Shown one piece after another: positions 1-10,302 of a DNA stretch of 64,000 bases. The notes under the pieces are model-generated. The model ran no database searches, was not told where the DNA came from, and saw only the letters and a program-made list of their open reading frames with translations. The stretch lies in the NCBI GenBank assembly GCA_016712525.1, contig JADJQX010000006.1:1054001-1118000 (forward strand), written 5' to 3'. Position 1 is the first letter of the stretch. Each line of letters opens with the position of its first letter. The position numbers and the translations under genes were made by a program. This DNA is from Myxococcales bacterium. GTDB taxonomy: Bacteria > Myxococcota_A > Polyangia > Polyangiales > Polyangiaceae.

Positions 1-102
1 CCCCTGAAAATCCAGGTGCCGGCGCGCTCCTCGGGCCGTCCCTAGGCAACGCCTTGCTCGAAGGAGCAAAGCGCCGTCAGGGACACCCTTCTGCCCCTGG
101 GC

Positions 103-1803
<1,701 letters not shown>

Positions 1804-1930
1804 CGCGCCGATATTCCGATCGTCGGCGTCCGGCGGCAAGGCTTCGCCTTGACAGGCTACGCCGCCGTCCCGAAAGTGCCGGAATGCCGGGCCTCGTCCG
1901 CCGTGGAACCGTACGCGCCGGAGAGCCGAG

Positions 1931-3499
1931 GTGACCTCGGTCGAGGCTCCGCCGAAGCTCGAGCGCTACGAGCTCTTCGAGCCGCTCTCACGGGGAGGCT
2001 TCGGCGCCGTCTACCGCGGGTGCCATCGTGTGACGAAGCGCCCGGTCGCCATCAAGGTGCTTCGCGAGCACGCGCTCGCGCTCGGGCAAGGCGAGGACGA
2101 TCTCGTGCGCGAGGCCCGCGCGCTGGCGGCCGTGGATCATCCGAACGTGGTCGGTGTGCTCGACTGCGGTGTCGAAGATGGCCGCGCCTTCGTCGTGATG
2201 GAGCTCCTGACGGGGGAGACGCTCGCCGCGCGCATCGAAGAGCGAGGGACGCTCCGCTTGGGCGAGGTGCTGCCCACGGTCCTCCAAGTCCTCGAGGGGC
2301 TGCGGGCGGTCCACGAGGTGGGCATCGTGCACCGCGACGTGAAGCCGAGCAACGTCATGATCGACCGGCGCGGTGTCGCGAAGCTCGTCGATTTCGGCCT
2401 CTCGTCGTCCACCTCGGGGATCGCCTCGTGGGAGGCCGGGCGACCGAGCGCTCCGGGCGCAGGCACTCCGGGGTACATGGCGCCCGAGCAGTACGACGCG
2501 GACGTGGTGCTCGACGCTCGTGCCGATCTCTACGCTGTCGGAGCCACGCTCTTCCGCGCCCTCACGGGGCGGGCGCCGTTCGTCGGGACGATGGACGAGG
2601 TTCGGGCCCGGGTGACGACCGTCGCGGCGCCCCCGGTCGCGACACTCTCGCCGGGGCTCCCGCCGCACGTGGCATCGGCGATCGATCGTGCGCTCGCGCG
2701 AGACCGAGACGCTCGCCCCACGACGGCGACCGAGCTCGCCGCGGAGCTTCGCGGGGCGGGCGCCAAAGAAGAGGGCTCCACGCTGCCGGCCCTCAGTGCT
2801 CCCACGGGGGAGGCCCCGCCGGAGCCCGGGGGCCGGCGCACCCCGGAGACTTCGAGAGGGCCGTCTCGGGCGCTCGTCGGGATCTTGGTGCTGTTCGCTG
2901 CGGGAGGGCTCGCGGCGCTCGTGGCGAGCTCTGCGGCTCGCACGCCAGCGCCCGGGCAGGCCGATTCCAGCGCCCCATCGGCGGCCGCGGTCTCCGCGTC
3001 GGGCCCTCTCGACGCCGCCGCTCGAAGCGCGGTCTCCGACGAGGCCGACGCGGAGCCACGCGTCGAGGCCGCGCTCGAGGGAGGCGCGAAGACCGCGCCG
3101 AAGTCGTCGCCTCCTGCGCCGTCGAGCTCCGCAGCCTCTCCGTCGCGCGTGCTCACGCTCACCGGGCAAACCCTCGAGCCGTTCGGCCTCGCTCACGCCC
3201 CCGCGAGGGCCGCATTCGTCGCGGCGATGCCCAAGCTCCGAGGGTGCGCGAGGCTCGCGTGCCTCGCGGTCGACAAGGTCGTGCGCCCGGATCCCTTCGC
3301 GAGCCTCGAGGTGGCGTACACGGCCGACGCCGAGGGGCACGTCACGTTCGCGGGCGTGCGCGGAGCCCTCCCGCGAGGAAATCCTTGCCCCGCGTTCGAG
3401 GCATGCGTCTCCGCGGCCGCGCGTGACGTCGCCCTGCCCAAGGCGGAGCGGCAGGGCACGTGCGCGTTCCACCTCCGGGTCACCGAGGCCCACCCTTAG
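1931..3499 (+). CDS. transmembrane serine/threonine protein kinase (PknB-like, Hanks type)
   Basis: Membrane Ser/Thr kinase of 522 residues with a GTG start. The N-terminal kinase domain (about 13-275) has the glycine loop SRGGFGAVY, the ATP-binding Lys42 in VAIK, the catalytic loop HRDVKPSN with Asp136, and DFG with Asp154, so it should be active. A Pro/Ala linker precedes one transmembrane helix at about 314-334. The last 200 residues would be periplasmic: a Ser/Ala-rich linker and a small domain with four or more cysteines (near GCARLACLA and CPAFEACV) that I do not recognise. It has no PASTA repeats. The TAG stop lies inside the first four bases of the downstream repeat element, so insertion may have set the present C-terminus. 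Probable partner: the divergent FHA activator. Confidence 0.93.
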   Translation: MTSVEAPPKLERYELFEPLSRGGFGAVYRGCHRVTKRPVAIKVLREHALALGQGEDDLVREARALAAVDHPNVVGVLDCGVEDGRAFVVMELLTGETLAARIEERGTLRLGEVLPTVLQVLEGLRAVHEVGIVHRDVKPSNVMIDRRGVAKLVDFGLSSSTSGIASWEAGRPSAPGAGTPGYMAPEQYDADVVLDARADLYAVGATLFRALTGRAPFVGTMDEVRARVTTVAAPPVATLSPGLPPHVASAIDRALARDRDARPTTATELAAELRGAGAKEEGSTLPALSAPTGEAPPEPGGRRTPETSRGPSRALVGILVLFAAGGLAALVASSAARTPAPGQADSSAPSAAAVSASGPLDAAARSAVSDEADAEPRVEAALEGGAKTAPKSSPPAPSSSAASPSRVLTLTGQTLEPFGLAHAPARAAFVAAMPKLRGCARLACLAVDKVVRPDPFASLEVAYTADAEGHVTFAGVRGALPRGNPCPAFEACVSAAARDVALPKAERQGTCAFHLRVTEAHP

Positions 3500-3675
3500 C
3501 AGCCCGTTGATTTTCTCCCATCAGCCGCTCGCCGCCGCATCCCGACCGCCTTCGTTGCGATCCTGCGGTGCGTCCTCACCTACAATAGTAGGCTCCGGGC
3601 GCTCCTCGGATCGCGCCTCGGCGGGTCGGGCGCGGACGTCGAACGGCCTCGGTCCGAAAATCAACAGGCTGCTAG
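3496..3675. repeat. MITE-like inverted-end element, copy A
   Basis: A 180-base non-coding element whose ends are inverted repeats: it opens TTAGCAGCCCGTTGATTTTC and closes with the reverse complement of CTAGCAGCCTGTTGATTTTC, one mismatch inside the repeat apart from the outer base. The interior matches copies B (5217-5450) and C (15024-15256) closely. This copy lacks the nested 26-base motif present in the others, so it may be the basal form. It overlaps the stop codon of the upstream kinase. There is no coding capacity, so it would need a transposase in trans. TTAG/CTAG at the borders is compatible with a YTAR-type 4-base target, which is inference. Confidence 0.85.
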
Positions 3676-3775
3676 CAGCCCGTCGGTTCTCTCCCGTCCC
3701 CTCGGGGACTTCCAAAGGTCGTCGGCTGCTTCCCCGTCGGGGACTTCCAAGGGTCGTCGCCGCTGCGTCCTTCAC
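3672..3775. repeat. truncated, diverged repeat copy A', abutting copy A
   Basis: Starts at the CTAG that closes copy A and repeats the element's left end in diverged form (CTAGCAGCCCGTCGGTTCTC), then carries two copies of the nested motif (about 3698-3721 and 3732-3757). It loses similarity near 3775 and has no right end. It looks like a partial second insertion sharing one border tetranucleotide with copy A. Confidence 0.7.
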
Positions 3776-3803
3776 CTTCGGACGGACGGCGCCCGCCGCA
3801 CGA

Positions 3804-4424
3804 TCATCTCTCGTGGAAGCCCCTCCCCGCGAGGATCTCGGGGACACAAGCTTCGGCGCGTCGAGCGCGGGTCGCGGTCTGTTTCGCACCGCCGACGTGG
3901 ATGGCGTGGCTCCGTCGTCGGCCCGGCGTGAGCGCCTCGAACGCCGCGGCGAGCTTCGGGTCTTTCGCGAGGAGCGCTGCGAGCTCTTCGGGGAGCTCCT
4001 TCGTAGGGGTAGGGGTGGTCTTCCCTCCGGCGCGGGAGAACACGATCGCCTCCGTGAGGAGCGAGCGCAGCGCTGCGGAGTGGCGCGTGACGTCGGCGGC
4101 CTTCGTGACACGGAAGAGCCGCGCGTGCTGCGAGTGGGGGCCGGCGCTCTCGAGGATTCCGTCGGGATCCGGGAGCGCGGCCCCTTGCAGGAACGAGAGC
4201 GCGCAGCTCTCGCGAAACGACTGGATCATCACGACGTTCTTGCCGGCGAGCGTGTACGTCGGTGAGCCCCACTTCAGGGTCTCGACGAGCTCGGTCTCGC
4301 GCACGAGGGCACGCAGCAGCGCGAGCGGCTTCGTCCAGAGGTGCACCTTGCACTCCGGTGTTCGATAGTGCGCGCAGCGCCCGCAGCCGTCACGAAGGTA
4401 GCTGTCCACCGAGTCGCGGTTCAT
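3804..4424 (-). CDS. YdeI/OmpD-associated family protein (DUF1801-like)
   Basis: A 206-residue cytoplasmic protein with the N-terminal DUF1801/YdhG-like domain: WGSPTYTLAGKNVVMIQSF and FLQGAALPDPDGIL are typical of the YdeI family, and the C-terminal part (DPKLAAAFEALTPGRRRSHAIHV) matches the YdeI tail that follows this domain. The ligand is unknown; the fold resembles the frataxin-like/iron-chaperone superfamily. A CGRC pair lies near the N-terminus (about residues 14-17). The ATG at 4424 is the only good start. It stands alone between repeat copies A' and B. The terminal 30 residues are basic and less typical, and the gene ends just before the repeat-rich stretch. Confidence 0.85.
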   Translation of the reverse strand: MNRDSVDSYLRDGCGRCAHYRTPECKVHLWTKPLALLRALVRETELVETLKWGSPTYTLAGKNVVMIQSFRESCALSFLQGAALPDPDGILESAGPHSQHARLFRVTKAADVTRHSAALRSLLTEAIVFSRAGGKTTPTPTKELPEELAALLAKDPKLAAAFEALTPGRRRSHAIHVGGAKQTATRARRAEACVPEILAGRGFHER

Positions 4425-4563
4425 GCGAGGGAGGGTACGACAGCGAATCTCCCGGGCCCAAAGGTTCTCTTCCCCACGGTCTCCCGTGGAGACAGGACTC
4501 TCGCGGCGGACGCCGAACGCAACGGCCTTTCGCCGCCACGAGGGGGCCGGGGCGCGCCGCGCG

Positions 4564-5181
4564 TCAGGGCAGGCCGTACACGGCGCGCACGAGGTCGGTC
4601 ACTCGGCCCGCGCCGGTCGTGGTCTGCCGTTGCACGCGGAGGGCTTCGGTGGGCGGGCTCCCGCACTCGACGTAGAGCTGGCACGCTTCGGTGTCCATCT
4701 TCGCGGGCTCGTTCGCGGACCGCACGTCGGCGGGAGTCACCGACGTCACGAGCGCCTTGAGGCGCGCGCAGTCCGTGGGAGGCACGGGCATCGGCGGTGG
4801 CTCGGGCACCTTGGGGGGCTTCGCGCTGCTGGGCGGAGCCATGGCCAAGGGTGTCGTGTCGTCGGGCCCGTTCTTCCACGGCCCGCTCGAGGCCCACGAG
4901 GTGCGCGTGCACGCCCCGAGATCGACGCGCGTCCCCCGCGCGCTCGAGCCGAGGCCCGGGTGGCTGAGCGAGCAGGAGTGGCTCACCGAACAGGTCGCGA
5001 CCTGCGAGGCGTCGACGAGCGGCGCGTTCGGGCGTTCGGGAGGAGCCCCGTTCGTCGCCGCGGCGCCCGTCTCGTTCGCCGTCGTGCCGGTGCCCGCCTC
5101 TCCCGCCGTGGCCCCGTCGCGGCGTGAGCACCCGAGCGTCGTGACGAGAAGGAGAGCCCATGCCCAGCGTAGGACCATCAT
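4564..5181 (-). CDS. lipoprotein of unknown function
   Basis: A 205-residue secreted lipoprotein: signal peptide of about 17 residues ending in the lipobox TLGC, then a Gly/Ala/Thr/Pro-rich linker. The mature part has a Cys/Ser-rich stretch (CSVSHSCSLSH, around 65-75) and a C-terminal region of about 65 residues (from DCARLKAL onward) with further cysteines in TEACQLYVECGS. I do not recognise a domain. The start is ambiguous between two adjacent ATGs (5181 or 5178). It is upstream of and divergent from repeat copy B, with no operon partner. Confidence 0.7.
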   Translation of the reverse strand: MMVLRWAWALLLVTTLGCSRRDGATAGEAGTGTTANETGAAATNGAPPERPNAPLVDASQVATCSVSHSCSLSHPGLGSSARGTRVDLGACTRTSWASSGPWKNGPDDTTPLAMAPPSSAKPPKVPEPPPMPVPPTDCARLKALVTSVTPADVRSANEPAKMDTEACQLYVECGSPPTEALRVQRQTTTGAGRVTDLVRAVYGLP

Positions 5182-5216
5182 CGATCGTCACCGTACCCGA
5201 CGGCCCGTGATCCGGC

Positions 5217-5450
5217 TTAGCAGCCCGTTGATTTTCTCCCGTCGGCCGTTCGCCGCCGCATCCCGACCGCCTTCGTTGCGATCCTGCGGTGCGTCCCCCG
5301 TCGGGGACTTCCAAGGGTCGTTCTCACCTACAAAACGACCCTTGGGAGTCCCTGACGAGGGAGTAGGCTCCGAGCGCTCCTCGGATCGCGCCTCGGCGGG
5401 TCGGGCGCGGACGTCGAACGGCCTCGGTCCGAAAATCAACAGGCTGCTAG
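5217..5450. repeat. MITE-like inverted-end element, copy B, with nested motif in both orientations
   Basis: A 234-base copy of the element with TTAG at the left border and CTAG at the right. Relative to copy A it carries the nested 26-base motif at about 5296-5321 and a second, inverted and slightly diverged copy at 5335-5361. The two face each other across 13 bases and would fold into a long hairpin. The remaining sequence is almost identical to copy A. The lipoprotein gene on its left and the one on its right have no visible relation to it. Confidence 0.87.
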
Positions 5451-5544
5451 CGAGTGGGCTAGCGTCCCGGAGCCGACCTCGGGTTCGGGGGCCGGCCCGG
5501 AGCGGGCGCAGCTCGTGCGCCAGAGTCGTGACCGCCGATGCCGT

Positions 5545-6681
5545 TCACGGCCCGAGCCCGCCCGTGCGCGCGAAGCCGGCGACGAGGACGGGCTTCTTCA
5601 CGCGGTCGTTCGTCGCGCGGACCGCGACGAAGGAGGCGTCGTCGAACCGTACCGAGAGGGTCTCCTTGCCGTCCTCCGAGATCGTGCGCTCGGCGTCGTC
5701 GACGTAGTCGACCTCGCGCCCGGGCCCTCGCTCGAGGATGGCGTACCGCAGCTCCAAGGCCTTCGCGGGCGTGAGCGCGGCGGCGCCCTGCGCGCGCAGC
5801 GTGTCGAGCGGGATACCCTCGAGCGACACGCCGAGCGAGCGGACCGTTCCCATGGCGACGCCGAGGGGCGACCAGAGCAGCCAGCACGCTTCCTCGACCG
5901 CGCTCTTGGCGGTGGGCCACGGCGTCGGGACGCAGGCGCCTACGAAGGTCTCGGGCTTCGTCCCCGGGCCGCGGTTCCCGTGAGCCTTGTCGTAGAGCGC
6001 GAGATCCGCGCAGGCGCGCGCCGTCGCCGGGAGCCCCTCGCCGCACCCGAAGTCGTAGTCGCGCGCCTGTCGAACCGCCGTGAACGCGCCCGGCTTGGAG
6101 ACGAACGGCAGGGCGCTGCCCGAGCCGCCGCGGCCTCCGCGAGGGTAGCCGGGGACGCCGTCTCCGAAGCCTCGTCGCTCGTGGAGGGCGAGGGGGATGG
6201 CGTTCCCTTCTCCGACGACGATCGCCACGACCGAGCCTCGGCGCAGGATGTGGCCGACCGGCAGCGCGTTCGCCGCGCTCGGATCCGCCGGCAGGACGAA
6301 GTGGTGGGCGTAGTGGAGGAGCGCGCGCTTCGCGAGGGGCTCGTCGCCGTAGTCGACCGCCAAGAGCACCACGGGCTTCTTCCAACACTCGAAGCCGAAG
6401 CGCTTCCGTGCCCGCTCCGGTATCGGCGTCGGCAAGGCCACGAGGATCGCCTCGAGGGCAGGGCTCGCCTTCGCGGAGTCGTCGACCGAGCAGCTCCGAT
6501 CCGTCACGGCGGAGGGCAAATCCTCGAGCGCGACCGCGGGGAGTGTGCTGGCCAGGGGCGCCGCCCCCGAGGGGACCGCGCTCGGGGACGGGGAGGGCCC
6601 CTCGCCCATCGAGCGGCACGCGACGAGCGCGACGAACGCCGCCAAAAGACCGAGCGTCGTTGCTCCCCCAGGTGTCCGCAT
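5545..6681 (-). CDS. lipoprotein, conserved hypothetical
   Basis: A 378-residue protein beginning with a signal peptide and a lipobox (FVALVAC, Cys22), followed by a Ser/Pro/Ala linker to about residue 45. The mature domain has Cys at TDRSCSVDD, GFECWKKPVVLLAVDYGDEP, YDFGCGEG, CADLAL, GACVP and EEACWLLW, suggesting disulfides outside the cytoplasm. No catalytic motif is recognised. A much longer frame runs upstream on this strand, but it is antisense to the two following genes, so I place the start at the ATG at 6681 in front of the signal peptide. The gene is divergent from the lipoprotein at 6805. Confidence 0.75.
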   Translation of the reverse strand: MRTPGGATTLGLLAAFVALVACRSMGEGPSPSPSAVPSGAAPLASTLPAVALEDLPSAVTDRSCSVDDSAKASPALEAILVALPTPIPERARKRFGFECWKKPVVLLAVDYGDEPLAKRALLHYAHHFVLPADPSAANALPVGHILRRGSVVAIVVGEGNAIPLALHERRGFGDGVPGYPRGGRGGSGSALPFVSKPGAFTAVRQARDYDFGCGEGLPATARACADLALYDKAHGNRGPGTKPETFVGACVPTPWPTAKSAVEEACWLLWSPLGVAMGTVRSLGVSLEGIPLDTLRAQGAAALTPAKALELRYAILERGPGREVDYVDDAERTISEDGKETLSVRFDDASFVAVRATNDRVKKPVLVAGFARTGGLGP

Positions 6682-6804
6682 GGGCCTAGCGTATGCCGAC
6701 GTCGGCGGTTCGGAAACCGACAACGCTCCCGTTTTCCGGGGGGAGAGGTCCGCCATGACCTCGAAGATGATCCCGGGGCGCGAGCCCGTGCTAACGAACA
6801 TGGC

Positions 6805-7311
6805 ATGCAGGCTCGAGAGGGCGTCGCCCGTTCCCAGCGCGTGTCGTGGAGCACGGCGCGAGGCGTCCGCCACGTGGCGGGGCTCATGGTCCTCCTCGGG
6901 CTCACCGGGCTCGCGTGTGGAGGCCGGTTGGCCGCGGGCGACCCCATGGACGGCGGCCCCGACACACGCGCGGCGACGGCGCCCTCGAGCGAGCCTCGCG
7001 ACGGCGACGTGCGCCCCTCGGCCTCGGCCGACGCGAGCGACGGGGCCGTGGACGCGAGCCCGAACGATCCTTGCGTGTGCACGGACGACCTCGTGCAGGT
7101 CGAGGGCACCTGCGACTTCGAGGTCGCGGGTCGGCCGATCCTCTGCGTGAAAGACGTGACCGACCCCGCGGCCCCCGTGACGCTCGACCTCTTTCGGAGC
7201 TGCATCGTCGACGCGCCCCCCTCGTGGACACCCGGGCTCTCTTCGACGCGCATCGAGCAGTGCGATTGTGCGCCCGGCGACGTGCGCCGGCTCTGCGTCG
7301 CCTACCGGTGA
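6805..7311 (+). CDS. small secreted Cys-rich lipoprotein
   Basis: A 168-residue predicted lipoprotein: an Arg-containing leader, a hydrophobic segment VAGLMVLLGLTGLAC with lipobox, an Asp/Ala/Ser-rich linker, then a compact domain of about 80 residues with eight cysteines (PCVCTDD, GTCDFEV, PILCVKD, FRSCIVD, EQCDCAPG, RRLCVAY), probably disulfide bonded. No family is recognised. The start is uncertain: ATG at 6805 gives a long n-region of about 25 residues, and an in-frame GTG further in would give a more normal signal peptide. Confidence 0.65.
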   Translation: MQAREGVARSQRVSWSTARGVRHVAGLMVLLGLTGLACGGRLAAGDPMDGGPDTRAATAPSSEPRDGDVRPSASADASDGAVDASPNDPCVCTDDLVQVEGTCDFEVAGRPILCVKDVTDPAAPVTLDLFRSCIVDAPPSWTPGLSSTRIEQCDCAPGDVRRLCVAYR

Positions 7312-7396
7312 CGGCCCGTATCTCGACGCTCGCCCGCGCGGTGCCAGGGTGCTACTTCTACCTACGCTCCGCGCTCCGGGGCGAAGGGGGCCGACC

Positions 7397-8539
7397 ATGA
7401 TTCCTGCCGTGTTCGCCGATCTCTCGTTCGACGCCGCGCGGAAGCGGGCGAACGACGAAGGGCGCGTCTTTCTCGTGAGCGTCGGCGCGAAAGGCGATGC
7501 CGCGTGCGACGAGATGGATCGCGCGACGTGGACCCATCCTTCCGTCGTCGCTCGCATCGAGCAGGGCGCCGTCGCGATCCGCATCGACATCGAGGCCGAC
7601 GCGCCGATCGCGCGGATGCTGGTCGTGGACGCGGCGCCCGCGATCGTGGCCCATGACCGCGGCGGCTACGTCGGCCACGTCGACGGTCCGCTCACGGCCG
7701 AGGGGCTCCTCGCCTGGTTCGACGAGATCGGGCTCGGAAAGAGCTTCAAGGAGCGCCGTGAGAACGAGGTCGCGAAGAACCCGCAGGACACGTTCCGGCG
7801 GCTCCAGCTCGCGTCCACGCTCCATCGCGAGGGCTCGCTCGACGCGGCCACGGCCGAGTACGTCTGGCTGTGGGAGCACATGCTCGAGCACGACCCGAAG
7901 ATGGCGCCGATCCGCCACTCCACGTTCGTCGACTCGCTTTCGCGGCTCGTCCGCGCGCACCCCCCGGCGCGTGAGGCGTTCGTCGCGCTCCGCCCCGCCT
8001 CTCCGCCGAGCCTCGACGCCGAGGACACGATCGCCTTCGCCGACTGGTTCTCGCTGAACAAGGCGCTCGGCGACGACGCACGCTCGCTCGCCTGGTTCGA
8101 CGGCCACGGCGCTCGCGCGCTCGCCGCAGAGTGGCTCGTGCCCGCGCTCGAGGCGCACGTCGAGCCGCTCCTCGTCGCGGCCGAGCGCTGGTCGGACGTC
8201 GCGCGTTTTCACAAAAAGGGAGACGTCGTCCGGAGGTTCCTCGAGCAGGTCGGCGAACGCGCGAAGGTCCACGCCGAGATCGCGATGGTGTCGTCCATGG
8301 CGCCCCCTGGCATCGCGGCCTCCACCTTCGCGTTCACCCGGATGGGCGCGGACGAGAAGCTCCGCGCGACGGCCCATAAGCTCTGTCGCGCGCTCCGCGC
8401 CGCCGGTCGCGACGAGGAGGCGGGCCACATCGCCGCCGCCGCGAAATCCGCGGACGACTCGCCCGAGATGGCCGCCGCGCTCGAGGGCCGCTACGTCGCT
8501 CCGTCCCCCGAGGAGCTCTTGGCCCGCGCCGGCGGGTAG
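7397..8539 (+). CDS. thioredoxin-fold (DUF255-like) N-terminus with helical C-terminus
   Basis: A 380-residue protein without signal peptide. Residues about 5-115 look like a thioredoxin-like domain (RVFLVSVGAKGDAACDEMDR, then a beta strand AIRIDIEADAP and a conserved PAIVAHDRGG), but the usual CxxC is reduced to a single Cys in AACDEM, so it is unlikely to be a normal disulfide reductase. The remainder (DTFRRLQLASTLHREGSLDAA onward) is helical and TPR-like. The ATG at 7397 has a strong GGGG-rich Shine-Dalgarno just upstream. It stands alone between lipoprotein genes. Function unknown. Confidence 0.78.
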   Translation: MIPAVFADLSFDAARKRANDEGRVFLVSVGAKGDAACDEMDRATWTHPSVVARIEQGAVAIRIDIEADAPIARMLVVDAAPAIVAHDRGGYVGHVDGPLTAEGLLAWFDEIGLGKSFKERRENEVAKNPQDTFRRLQLASTLHREGSLDAATAEYVWLWEHMLEHDPKMAPIRHSTFVDSLSRLVRAHPPAREAFVALRPASPPSLDAEDTIAFADWFSLNKALGDDARSLAWFDGHGARALAAEWLVPALEAHVEPLLVAAERWSDVARFHKKGDVVRRFLEQVGERAKVHAEIAMVSSMAPPGIAASTFAFTRMGADEKLRATAHKLCRALRAAGRDEEAGHIAAAAKSADDSPEMAAALEGRYVAPSPEELLARAGG

Positions 8540-8631
8540 GCCCTCACCGAAGCGTGCCGTCGAAGATCCCGAGTCGACCGGGATCGCCGGTCGCGATGAC
8601 GTGGCCGATGGCTCGGGCGCGCTCGGGCGCG

Positions 8632-9231
8632 TCAGTCGCGTCGGGTGAGCTTTCCCGTGTAGAACAAGGCGCCACCGGTGCAGCTGTCGGTCAGGATCCG
8701 TGGGAGCGTCAGCGTGCGGCAGTCGTCGGAGAACTCCGCGGTGAACGTCGAGCCGCCAGAGAAGCCGCAGCTCGGGGCGTCCTTCCCGCGGAGGTCCTTC
8801 GTGGCGAACCCCTTTTCGCCGAGCGAGTAGCTTCCGTACCACTGGAACGCCGTGCACACGTCGGTCCCCGGCGGGCCGCCGACTGCGCGGCCTTGGTCGT
8901 CGAAGGACCACACCGTCTTGGGGAACCTCGGCTGCGGGTGCGAGCCGACCTCGAAGTCCCACGTGCCGACGAGCGAGCACGAGCCGATGCGGCCGCTCGG
9001 GCCGGTGGAGGCCGGGACGTTCGGTGCCTCCTGCCAGCACGCCGGTGCTCCGCCGTTGCCGCTCGCGCCGGGGGTGCCCGTGGGCGCGGGCGGCAAGAGG
9101 GAGATCGGCGGGGGCTCGGTCGGGTCGGGGTCGGTGCCCGGGCCGCCCCCCGCGGGGTCGATCCGGCCGAAGCACCCGGTGGAGGTGGCCGCGACGAGCA
9201 CGAAGGTGGCGAGGCAGGTCGTACGCTTCAT
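8632..9231 (-). CDS. lipoprotein, hypothetical
   Basis: A 199-residue lipoprotein: signal peptide MKRTTCLATFVLVAATSTGC with lipobox, a Pro/Gly/Thr-rich linker to about residue 65, and a mature domain with LVGTWDFEVG and SLGEKGFATK that is beta-rich and has cysteines at GSCSLVG, TDVCTAF, PSCGFSG, DDCRTL and DSCTGG. The opening GTWDF pattern is typical of lipocalin-like or META-like secreted domains, but I would not assign one. ATG at 9231 is preferred over a GTG nine bases upstream, because AGGTGA lies at the proper distance in front of it. Confidence 0.72.
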   Translation of the reverse strand: MKRTTCLATFVLVAATSTGCFGRIDPAGGGPGTDPDPTEPPPISLLPPAPTGTPGASGNGGAPACWQEAPNVPASTGPSGRIGSCSLVGTWDFEVGSHPQPRFPKTVWSFDDQGRAVGGPPGTDVCTAFQWYGSYSLGEKGFATKDLRGKDAPSCGFSGGSTFTAEFSDDCRTLTLPRILTDSCTGGALFYTGKLTRRD

Positions 9232-9654
9232 TCGAGTCACCTCTGTCCGTGGGGTGATGGGCGTAGAGCAAGCGTCGTACCGCGAGCGGCGCGCGCCCGG
9301 CCGCGCGAATGCGTGGGAACGTAGTGTGCGCCGGTGGCACAGCGCGACACGGGTGCCGCGGCCGACGCGTCTGCCTCGCGCCTTCGCCGAGGTGCGCGCG
9401 CGGATCGCCTCGCTCGCGAGCCCCGTCGATGGTCGGGATACCTACGCAGGTCGGGGGGCCAAGCCGAGCCCGAGGCCCCTCATGGTGGGCCCCGAAATTG
9501 ACGCAAATGACGCAAAAGTCCGAGCGCCCGGACTTTTGCGTCAATCGAATGAAATCATGGGGATGGAAGGGGGTCGGCGAGAGAAAGTCGTCACGGGCCG
9601 GATCCGTTCGCGAGGCCCATTTCGGGGGCGCATCGCGTGTAGGATTCCGGGCTC
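9232..9654. other. 423-base intergenic region with one strong hairpin
   Basis: Gap between a leftward lipoprotein gene and a rightward hypothetical gene, so promoters for both should lie here. Apart from the hairpin at 9508-9543 I see no coding sequence, no tRNA and no copy of the dispersed element. The stretch 9540-9560 is visibly A/T richer than its surroundings. Confidence 0.5.
9508..9543. repeat. perfect 15-bp inverted repeat (hairpin)
   Basis: TGACGCAAAAGTCCG, a 6-base loop, then the exact complement CGGACTTTTGCGTCA. A further TTGACGCAA precedes the left arm at 9499-9507, so the arm's start is also directly repeated. No T-run follows on either strand, which argues against a simple intrinsic terminator. 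It could be a protein-binding dyad or a dispersed palindrome. Confidence 0.85.
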
Positions 9655-10302
9655 ATGACGACCCTCTCCACGCCGCTCACGAAAGACCAGAAGCTCCTCT
9701 TGGCGGAGGCGCTGCGCCGGTGCGAGCTCTCGCGGGACGCGATCGAGGACGCGGTGGTGGAGCTCGGGCGGTGGCTGCTCGTGCACGTGTTCGAGGACGA
9801 CTCGACGGCGGCGCTCGAGGGGCGACGCGACAACGCGGTGTGGCGCGAGCTCTTGGAGCGCGCCGGTGGGCCGAGCTTGAAGTTGCCCAAACAGGCGCTG
9901 CACACGTCGGTGCGGATCGCGGCGTACGACAAGCGCATCCAAGACGAGGCGTGGCGAAACCTCGAGGCGGGGCGGAAGGAGCTGCTCTTGCCGCTCGGCA
10001 CCGAAGATGCGCTCCGCGAGGGGGCGCAGCACGTGACGGCGATGAAGCTCTCGCACCGGGACACGAAGGCGTACGTGAAGGCGCACCTCGCGCCGAAGGA
10101 GCGCCCGCGGGAGAAGAAGACCTCGCGGTTCGTGACGAGGCGTGTCTCGTCGATGACGAAGCGGCTCGACGCGCCGTTCCGGAAGGCGGCGGTGCAGGCG
10201 TTCGCGAAGGGGTCGCCCGAGGATCGCGCGGCCATCAAAGAGGAGCTCACGGCGCTGCGGGATCTCGCGGCGCAGCTCCTCGCGGATCTCAAGGGCAAAT
10301 GA
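9655..10302 (+). CDS. conserved hypothetical protein, translationally coupled to porin
   Basis: A 215-residue, charged, mostly helical cytoplasmic protein without signal peptide, membrane helix or recognised domain. Residues about 10-50 (AEALRRCELSRDAIEDAVVE, VFEDD) and 90-150 are rich in Lys/Arg/Glu; the C-terminus looks like an amphipathic helix (AIKEELTALRDLAAQLLADL). Its stop overlaps the start of the porin gene by four bases (ATGA at 10299-10302), so the two are probably co-translated. No function can be given. Confidence 0.75.
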   Translation: MTTLSTPLTKDQKLLLAEALRRCELSRDAIEDAVVELGRWLLVHVFEDDSTAALEGRRDNAVWRELLERAGGPSLKLPKQALHTSVRIAAYDKRIQDEAWRNLEAGRKELLLPLGTEDALREGAQHVTAMKLSHRDTKAYVKAHLAPKERPREKKTSRFVTRRVSSMTKRLDAPFRKAAVQAFAKGSPEDRAAIKEELTALRDLAAQLLADLKGK

